Below, piece after piece: positions 57,075 through 64,000 of a DNA stretch of 64,000 bases. Positions within the stretch are counted from its first letter, which is position 1; the number at the start of each line of letters is the position of its first letter. The stretch is from Pseudocercospora fijiensis CIRAD86. Its lineage: Eukaryota > Ascomycota > Dothideomycetes > Mycosphaerellales > Mycosphaerellaceae. The notes under the pieces were generated by a model. That model was not told the origin of the DNA and did no database searches. It saw nothing but the letters and a program-made list of their open reading frames with translations. The stretch lies in contig NW_006921533.1 of assembly GCF_000340215.1 (NCBI RefSeq), forward strand, positions 1,782,549 through 1,846,548. The letters run 5' to 3'. The translations under genes and the position numbers were made by a program.

Positions 57075-58221
57075 ATGCTACAATTCAGCAACGACACATC
57101 CACGAAACCAAACATGGCGCCTCGGCCACCCTCCAAGAAGCGCGAAGGATCTAACAACATGTCTGGCTACGAGCCATGGTCGACGTCTTCGAGGCTCGTC
57201 ACTGGAGGCGCTCTTGCCCAAATGTCTACGTTCAGCAAAGACAGTCTCAATTTTCAGCATCTTGTGAAGATTGAGCATGAAGATGCATTCAAGCTCACTC
57301 CTGTACGCTTATAAACGCCCATGCTTGATAGAGTCTACCGAAGACGCGCCGCTGACTGCCACGCTTTAGCTCACCATTACCGAAGGCTCCTTCGCGGGTC
57401 GTCATGTTCTTATGCTCGAGCCAGTGACCGATCATTTCCGCTTCCTGGATTTGCCTCCTGAGATCCGCAATCTGATATATGATGAGCTGCTTCGGGAGCA
57501 CCGTCCGGTCAGGATTGCCACTTACAAGGCCAAAGGTCGTGCTCGACGAGCGGTCAGAAGCACTCTGCACCAAAGCCATCCTGGGCTGACTTGGAATTCC
57601 AAATTTGGTACATGGACAGGTCAAGCTTCGAGCGCACATGTGATTTTACAAGTCAACAAGCAGATGCTAGCAGAGGCAGCACCAATCGCGTACGGCAGCA
57701 ATGTGTTCCAGCTCGACGACCATCGGGGCCTTCGAGACTTTCTGGAAGGAATCGGAAGCATGCGAGCGCATCTCAAGCAGATCAGACTCCTTTCGCCCAT
57801 CTACTACAGCACAGTCGCAATTACAGCTTTGCACAAACTGAAAGACGCAAAAGGTCTGGCTAGTCTGGAGTTCCCCAGAAATATGCTCAGCGACAATGTT
57901 CATGCTTACAAAGGAATCACTCCACAAGGCCTCTTTAATGATTGCAAACAGCTTCTGAAGGTGCTTTGCAATCATCGGAAAAAGCAAAAGGACGGCTTCA
58001 ACGAGCTGCTTGAGATCATCAAGATTACGCCTGGTGTGCTGTCGATCTGTGAAAAGGCTCGGCGGGGCGAGGCTTGCGATTGCGGCAGCATTATGAAGGA
58101 AGATGGCTGCAAGAATGTGATGGCCGACGTGGAGAGATGGAATGCTAAGCTGCGCAATATGATGGCGGAGGAATTTGGCATAGGAACGAAGCAACCATGT
58201 CCAACGATGAAGCATACATGA
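57075..58221 (+). CDS. F-box-like/2EXR-type protein of unknown function
   Basis: Two exons, 57075-57302 and 57370-58221, joined in phase 0 by a 67-bp intron (GTACGC...CTTTAG), give 359 residues. A start at 57114 (MAPRPPSKKREG) would give 346. The splice is supported because both sides keep one frame. The segment FRFLDLPPEIRNLIYDELL at about residues 95-113 is the short leucine-rich helix typical of the large fungal 'F-box-like' family, followed by IATYKAKGRARR and a VNKQMLAEAAPIAYGSNVFQ block often seen in that family. A Cys-rich patch CEKARRGEACDCGSIM lies near the C-terminus. Such proteins may be ubiquitin-ligase adaptors, but most are untested. No specific function is claimed. Confidence 0.7.
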
Positions 58222-59218
58222 GCGTGACGGGATGAGGGCGAGATGAGGCGGGAGCGTCAGATGAGACCTGGACTGATTCTTTGCGAGATGCAGCGAGACC
58301 GGAGCTGAAAGGCATAGATATAGAAGCAAGTCATCTCGAAATATTGTTAAATAGGACTGTTACGCTTGAGTCTGACAAGTGGGAGACAGCTCTAGCGCTC
58401 GCATGAGAGAAAGAAGGAAAGATTCGTCACTCTAGACAGGAGATTGGAGCATTATGTAATCAGAAATCCTTGTCGGCGATGGCGCCATCGGCGAAAAGCT
58501 TCAATTTAACGTCCGTGCCATCCCTGTATATCAACGCGTGCTGGATTACCGCGTGCGGCGACTCCTGCAACTCGGAGCTGTTGCACAACGTCACTTCCCA
58601 TCGTCTCCCAGCTTTGAAATTCCACGGGCGCGAGCACAAAGAAGACTTTGCACGCCTCTGACGATGCAGACAATGGCTGGCGGGCGGGCGGCAAGACCAG
58701 CTCGCTCGAGCACGATTCCACTAATCACACGAGAAGTATTCGCAGATTCATATCGACTTCTCCCAGCTTCACTTCACGTTGAAGTCATGCTCGTGATGTT
58801 ATGGTGCAGCAACTGAGAAAGCAGCACATGGAAAACGCGCGCGCGCGCATTCGCCTTGGACATCTCTGTAGCCGTCGTCCTCTCTGTAGCATTCCTGTCC
58901 TGTCCGGGCCTTTGTACGCTCATGCATCTTTGAACAGGCATTGGCATTGCAGCTGCCGTTGAGCTCCAGCAGGCGCCTTCCTGTACGGGCATTGAACTCT
59001 GCTCTGCACCCTCCACCTCCAATCGACACTTCCGACACTCCGCCTGCCCCGAACGCTTGCGACTGCCGCATCCGCCACTGCATCGCAACCTAGACCAGAC
59101 CACGCAAATGCCTCGCGCGTGCTGACCACCGCTTTCCAGCATCCACCTTCGCTTTGGCCTTCGTTGGCGCGACATCATTGCATGGCCTGTCTGGAAGCCG
59201 TGGAGTGTCGGAACCTCG
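58222..59218. other. Intergenic region, no gene recognised
   Basis: About 1 kb between the F-box-like gene and the KRE6-like gene. Short open frames on both strands (for example 58470-58661 and 58774-59433) lack recognisable motifs. A GCGCGCGCGC run lies at about 58,836-58,848. It probably contains the 3' end of the first gene and the promoter and leader of the second. Confidence 0.45.
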
Positions 59219-61799
59219 ATGGCTCCATCCCAACGACATCGTCTGCAGAAGCATAGATTAAGGCCAACTCTGGGGGCTCCACAGCGACATGATGGCGTTG
59301 ACGAGAGGCAGTCACACCAGGCTGGACGCTCGTCCGCACATCTCAACGCCCAAGCCTCGGCGCAGACGATCCGCGAAGCTTCACGCACCACTTCGAGGCA
59401 TCGGAGGACGAGTCCGCCACAGTCGGTGAACATCGCCAGAAGGCAGCAGCCAACCGACGTTCCCGTGCCATCACCTCCACGTCAGCAACAAGATGGCGCT
59501 CGCTCGCCTCATGCACCTGCCGTTCCTTCGCCATTGAATCCACGTCCCTCGAATTCGAGTGATGAACAGCGAAGCCGGAATAGCAGCGCGGAAACTGCTG
59601 GCTCAGCAACAGGACCGGCCACTCCACATGGTCTTGAAGGCCATGTGCCTGCTGCCGCACTGCCTGTTCCCGCGCCATCTCAGACACCTGTCCGGCCTCA
59701 TCTGCGCGTCCCGGGAATCCCGCAGATGCATTCACTGTCAACACTCTCGCATTCGACGCCAAGAACTGTACATGAACTGGGATCTGATTACTCCCGCTAC
59801 CCAAATCCATTCGCTACACGATCAAACTCGGCGAATACATCGCAGCAAGATCTGTCAGCTTTGACCGTACAATCGCCGACATCCAGCTCATCATCGCATC
59901 TGGCACCAAGCAACGCAGTATCATCCTCAGACTTGGCTAAGCGTCTGTCGAATCCATTCAAGGACGAGCGTAGATTATCAGCGTCAATGGTGTCAGAAGA
60001 CATTACTCCGCTTGAAATCGCCCCAGACAGCCCGCAGCCGCGCTCAAGAAATGATGAAAAGGATCTTGAGCACGGACCTGATGCCGCTGCTGCGCCGGTG
60101 CGAAGAGCTGGCACTCCTGCATTCATCCATAACGCGGATCCCGAGAAAGTGCCTTTCTTCTGGCTTGACGACCGACTTTCCGCTCCATGTGCTTTCCCGT
60201 TGTACGTGGATCAACAAGAGGAAGATGATGACATGCACATGCCCAAGTGGGACGACGATAAGCAATTTAAGCCTACATTCAAAGATCGCTTCTCCAGAGC
60301 CAACATCGTCAACACAATCGGTGTCATCTTTCTGATCACCGGCCTTTTTATGATCTTTGTGGTTCTACCGGTTGTGTCATTCACCGGAACTAGTCTCATC
60401 CCGTACACTTATGATACTCCGTTGGACCAAATGTACGGCTACGGCTACGGCGATGATGGCGAGTCTTGGGCCCATGTGAACGACAATATCTATCCGCTCA
60501 TCCAGAATGTCCGATCTGGACTCATCGATCATGATACCCCAGCATCCGCCATGAGGAAGACTGGCGTTGATGGCCATGACCTCGTGTTGGTCTTCAGCGA
60601 CGAGTTCAACGCCAAAAACAGAACATTCTATCCCGGAGACGATCCATACTGGTTTGCACCAGATATGTGGTACGGAGCGACACAAGATCTGGAATGGTAC
60701 GATCCGGATGCTGCAAATACTGGTTCGTAAGGCATGTTTCGATGATCAAAGCTTGATGCTGATTATTTTAGGCGATGGCACTCTACAGCTTCAGCTTGAT
60801 GCGTTCCAAAATCATGGACTAGGTTACCGCTCTGGTGCTTTACACACCTGGAACCAACTGTGCTTCAAGGGCGGTGTCTTCGAAGTTTCCGTCAGTCTGC
60901 CAGGACCTGCGGGAGTTCATGGACTATGGCCGGGCATATGGACAATGGGCAACCTTGGGCGTCCAGGTTTCCTCGCAACTACCGACGGCATGTGGCCGTA
61001 CACATATGACAGCTGCGATAGCGGCATCACGCCCAATCAATCGTCTCCCGATGGCACGAGTTGGCTTCCTGGTCAACGACTGCCAAATTGTGTCTGCTAT
61101 GGCGAAGACCATCCTACTCCAGGCACAGGCCGCGGTGCGCCTGAGATCGATATCATCGAAGTCAGTGCAGACTGGGGTGGCAAAGGCTATGGTGTGGCCA
61201 CTCAATCCTACCAAGTCGCACCTTTCGATGTCTTCTACTATCCCAATTACGACTTCATGGAGACACCCAACTACACTTTCAGTATGGTCAATACGTACAC
61301 TGGAGGGCCATATCAACAGGCAATCTCCACCACCACCATGCTGAACAACCAATGGTACGACGGAAAACAGTACCAAAAGTACTCGTTCGAATACCAACCG
61401 GGCAGCGGGAAGGATGCCTTCGTCGCATGGAAGGTTGGAGACGATGAGATGATGCGCTTCGACGGTCGTGCTATTGGGCCCAACGGAAATGTGCAAGCAC
61501 GGCTCGTCACAGAAGAACCGATGTCGATGATCCTGAATCTCGGATTTTCGCACGGCTGGGTCAATATCGATCAAGCAAACCTCAAGTTCCCTACGATCAT
61601 GCGAATCGACTATGTTAGGTGGTATCAAAGGGAAGGCGAAGAGATGGTGACGTGCGATCCGCCCGGCTATGAGACAACCGACTACATCGCACGACATCCC
61701 GAAGCGTACAACAATCCCAACTATACGAAATGGGAAGACGCTGGATACTCTTGGCCCATGAACAGCATCATGCATGGATGCTCGTCTGAACAGTCTTGA
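59219..61799 (+). CDS. KRE6/SKN1-family GH16 beta-glucan synthesis-associated membrane protein
   Basis: Two exons, 59219-60722 and 60772-61799, with a 49-bp intron (GTTCGT...TTTTAG; the donor is weak but is the one that keeps phase), give 843 residues. It is a type II membrane protein: a Ser/Pro/Arg-rich cytosolic tail (1-360), one membrane segment at about 362-388 (NTIGVIFLITGLFMIFVVLPVV), then a luminal GH16-like domain. The catalytic signature EIDIIE is intact (Glu626, Asp628, Glu631). LVFSDEFNAKNRTFYPGDDPYW, GLWPGIWTMGNLGRPGF and the Cys-containing C-terminus match the family. Kre6/Skn1 act in the Golgi/ER in building beta-1,6-glucan of the cell wall. Which paralogue it is cannot be told, so no symbol is given. 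The tail is long, as in filamentous fungi. Confidence 0.9.
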
Positions 61800-62505
61800 T
61801 CGGATCCAGATTGGATATCAGGCTTGACTAGCGCGGGCCGTGTGTGGAAGTGTACATATCTGTAAGGTATATATGCTATGCTCACAAGATCCATTCGAGG
61901 GAAGAATGCAAGGGCATCATCGTCGAAAACATTGATATAATATTATAATTATAGGCTTTGTGTATTTATGGCGTTTCGGGCTTGGCCGTAACGTGTAGTG
62001 TCAAAAGATTATTTCTATACATCCCGCAGAACAACCGACTGAGTCAGCGCACTCAAAAAAAAAAAAGATATGCATGTTGCTATTCAAAGAGCTCTGATCC
62101 TGAACGGAGAAGCCGACAAAGGTTAATTTCTAATCTGCTCCTCGAAGACAAAGGTCGATGATGATGACGACGATGATGAGCGGTTGGAAGAGAATTGCCA
62201 ATTTCGCCAAGTTCGGCTCGCAACGACTAGAATACTCCGCTGACCCGCTCAATCAAAAACATCCACCTGCAGTAAGTAGTACCGGACGATTATTATTGAT
62301 CACCTCTTCACTACTGTAGAAAATGTTACAGACAAATAGGAGAGACATGGCTCTCCGCCCGGCGAAATCTCGCACGAAAATCTGCCGTCACAGGAAAGCG
62401 TATTTGGTTTGAGCTGCTTAGTCGGTGTCGCTACGTTGCCGCCTCCAACAACCACTTCAGCTCCGAAGGGATCATGATAGTTATAAGCCCCCTCTATCAA
62501 TAATC
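61800..62505. other. Intergenic region before the methyltransferase
   Basis: About 700 bp with an A-run at 62055-62067, AT-rich stretches (61,935-61,955) and a GATGATGACGACGATGATG run at 62,158-62,176. A TATA-like TTATAA lies at 62,481, 25 bp before the preferred start of the methyltransferase. No gene was recognised. Confidence 0.45.
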
Positions 62506-63414
62506 ATGGGAAACATCTGTACTCCTCCGCCCAAGCCCAAAATCATCATGGCCGCCTCATCAAAAGCCTCCTCCGACCAGTGCTTCGTCGGCGAGGATGG
62601 CTTCGGCGTCAATCCAGCCCCAAGCGGAATTTCCGGGCACGCCACAGGAAAAGCCAGCGCGCAATGTGCCTACATGATGCCCACATTGCGCGCGATGCTG
62701 CAGGAGAATGCGAAATTGCAAGTGCTAGACGTCGGCTGTGGCGCAGGCTCGATAACGGTGGATTTCGCAGAAATGATGCCCGAAGGCCATGTCACGGGCT
62801 ACGATGTTTCGGGCGCGGTGCTGGAGAGCGGCAAAGTGTACGCTGCGCAGCGCGGGGTGGAAAATGTTGCATTCGTGAAAGGCGATGTGTGTGCGTTGCC
62901 TTTCGAAGACGAGACGTTCGATGTCGTACACACGCATCAGGCTGTGGCGCATTTTCCCGATCGTGTCACAGCCATCCGCGAATTGATTCGGGTGACGAAG
63001 AAGAAATGCGGCGTGCTCTGTATGCGAGAAGGGGATTTGCATAGCGCGAGATTTTATCCCGAGTATCCGATGTTGGAGAGGTGTTTTGAGACGATTATCC
63101 GGGTTCATGCGGCTAATGGTGGTGCGACGGATGCCGGGAGGAGGTTGCAGCATTGGACGGTGATGGCCGGTGTGCCGCGAGAGAGGATTTGGGCTTCGCA
63201 TTCGGCGTGGAGTTATCACACTCCTGAGGGGAGGAGGGATTATGGGGGGCATTGGCCGGGACGGTGTACGCATGGGGCGTTTGCCGAGAGGGCGAGGGCG
63301 CTTGGGGTTACACAGGAGGAGTTGGATGCGTATGCTTTGGCTTGGACGAAGTGGACGAATGATGAGAATGGCGTGTTTGCGATGATGCATGGGGAGGTGA
63401 TTGCGAGGCCGTGA
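62506..63414 (+). CDS. Class I SAM-dependent methyltransferase, possible N-terminal lipidation
   Basis: One exon, 302 residues from the ATG at 62506. An in-frame ATG at 62425 would add 27 residues of unlikely composition, and one at 62548 would drop 14. The Rossmann-fold methyltransferase shows motif I VLDVGCGAG at 73-81, an acidic motif II (VTGYDVSG) and FVKGDVCALPFEDETFDVVHTHQAVAHF, a block typical of UbiE/menaquinone-type methyltransferases. The substrate is unknown. The start MGNICT fits an N-myristoylation signal (Gly2, Thr6) with Cys5 for palmitoylation, suggesting membrane attachment; this is inference. The 3' part has GGGG-rich, less optimal codon use but the same frame. No cluster genes accompany it. 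Confidence 0.82.
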   Translation: MGNICTPPPKPKIIMAASSKASSDQCFVGEDGFGVNPAPSGISGHATGKASAQCAYMMPTLRAMLQENAKLQVLDVGCGAGSITVDFAEMMPEGHVTGYDVSGAVLESGKVYAAQRGVENVAFVKGDVCALPFEDETFDVVHTHQAVAHFPDRVTAIRELIRVTKKKCGVLCMREGDLHSARFYPEYPMLERCFETIIRVHAANGGATDAGRRLQHWTVMAGVPRERIWASHSAWSYHTPEGRRDYGGHWPGRCTHGAFAERARALGVTQEELDAYALAWTKWTNDENGVFAMMHGEVIARP

Positions 63415-63788
63415 GCTGCCCGAAGCAGCTGCTATGCTGGAACATCATCGATGGGAAGGATCGTTCAACAGTCCCACAAAACGACAAAAGAGAAGCCGCA
63501 CTCCCAGCTCTCATGACCATCAAAGCCACCCAGTCCTCTAGAACCGAAGTTCATCGAAGAAGGACCAAATCCAAACGAACCCCACTCCGAAATGTGGTCA
63601 AGCAACTCTCAGGGGGACGCGTCCAATTTTGAGCAGTCTGACTTGATTGGCTGCTGGCAATTCTATCATGTATATAATAAGTGTTACGCGCTTTGATGCG
63701 GGAGCTACCGAAGGCAAGAGCAAGAGCGCGGATGTGCGAATCTCAGCATCGGACTTCCAAGCAGAACAAGGAGAGCGAGACATGTACC
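63415..63788. other. Region between the methyltransferase and the edge gene
   Basis: No separate gene recognised. It probably includes the 3' end of the methyltransferase. If the intron proposed for the acidic edge gene is real, it also contains that gene's last exon: splicing GTGAGG near 63,791 to a CCAG near 63,650 would give a frame that stops at about 63,551. Confidence 0.35.
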
Positions 63789-63983
63789 TCACTTGCCATC
63801 TCCACACCAATGATTGATACGAAGAACACCAGCCAGCTTCATCATGGACATTGCACAGTCCTCTTCCGCCGTCAATGGCTCTTGACCTGGTCCGATGACG
63901 TCCTCGCGCTGCTCCTCCTCCTCCTCCTCCTCCTCCTCCTCCACAATCTCACCAAACAGCTCCAGTTCAGTGTCCGCCGACAT
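63789..63983 (-). CDS. Acidic protein with poly-Glu run, partial
   Basis: On the minus strand a frame begins at ATG 63983 or continues beyond the window, since no stop precedes it before the edge. It reads MSADTELELFGEIV, then ten consecutive Glu encoded by a GAG/GGA trinucleotide repeat (about 63,911-63,942), then QREDVIGPG and KLAGVLRINHWCGDG. The frame ends at TGA formed exactly at AA|GTGAGG, which looks like a splice donor, so the true product is probably longer. I recognise no family. Other explanations are a fragment of a larger gene off the right edge or a chance frame. Confidence 0.35.
   Translation of the reverse strand: MSADTELELFGEIVEEEEEEEEEEQREDVIGPGQEPLTAEEDCAMSMMKLAGVLRINHWCGDGK
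63911..63942. repeat. TCC trinucleotide repeat
   Basis: About ten tandem CTC/TCC triplets on the plus strand encode the Glu run of the minus-strand frame. Such repeats vary in length between strains. Confidence 0.85.
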
Positions 63984-64000
63984 TGAAGAGGAAGAAGAAG

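Noticed and set aside
57667..58329. 220-codon minus-strand frame opposite the F-box-like gene
   Set aside because: Antisense shadow; the plus-strand frame has the family motif and a supported intron.
39631..63983. Secondary-metabolite gene cluster
   Set aside because: No polyketide synthase, peptide synthetase or terpene cyclase; the methyltransferase stands alone among housekeeping genes.
1..64000. tRNA or rRNA genes
   Set aside because: No cloverleaf with intact A and B boxes was noticed by eye, but this is not a substitute for a tRNA search and a gene could be missed.

Overview
This looks like nuclear DNA from a filamentous ascomycete, probably a Dothideomycete. The genes have short introns (49-84 bp) with GT..AG ends. 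Their products (RAD57, a FacC-type carnitine acetyltransferase, SEC16, a Neo1-type flippase, a KRE6/SKN1 glucan-synthesis protein) are typical of that group. The class is an inference; the sequence contains no species marker.

The window has two unlike halves. Positions 1 to about 38,790 form a repeat island degraded by repeat-induced point mutation (RIP). CpA and TpG are strongly depleted, TpA is in excess, CpG is plentiful, and former CAG/CAA/TGG codons now read TAG/TAA. Three elements can be delimited by their own target-site duplications: a 13.2-kb Ty3/gypsy chromovirus (6465-19652, + strand) with a very long extra reading frame after the integrase; a 7.06-kb less damaged chromovirus (22130-29189, - strand); and a 4.9-kb Tad1-like LINE (33036-37922, - strand). 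The first chromovirus sits inside an older minus-strand reading frame with SNF2/DEAD-like helicase motifs. That frame rejoins without a shift when the element is removed. The remaining older DNA (1-6459, 19658-22124, 29195-33021, 37937-38790) holds tandem direct repeats, a 9-bp satellite and palindromes, but no intact gene.

From about 38,790 the sequence is ordinary gene-rich DNA: a secreted GH43 glycosidase (+), RAD57 (-), a FacC-like carnitine acetyltransferase (+), SEC16 (-), a Neo1-like P4-ATPase (+), an F-box-like protein of unknown function (+), a KRE6/SKN1 GH16 membrane protein (+), a class I methyltransferase with a possible lipidation signal (+), and the edge of an acidic protein (-). 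RAD57/facC and SEC16/NEO1 are divergent pairs with shared upstream regions. SEC16 (ER exit sites), NEO1 (Golgi/endosomal flippase) and KRE6 (wall glucan, Golgi-routed) all belong to the secretory/cell-wall axis. The others are unrelated housekeeping genes, and there is no sign of a biosynthetic cluster.

The least explained parts are the roughly 1,580-codon accessory frame of the large chromovirus, with its 24-residue repeats, and the helicase-like frame that this element interrupts.
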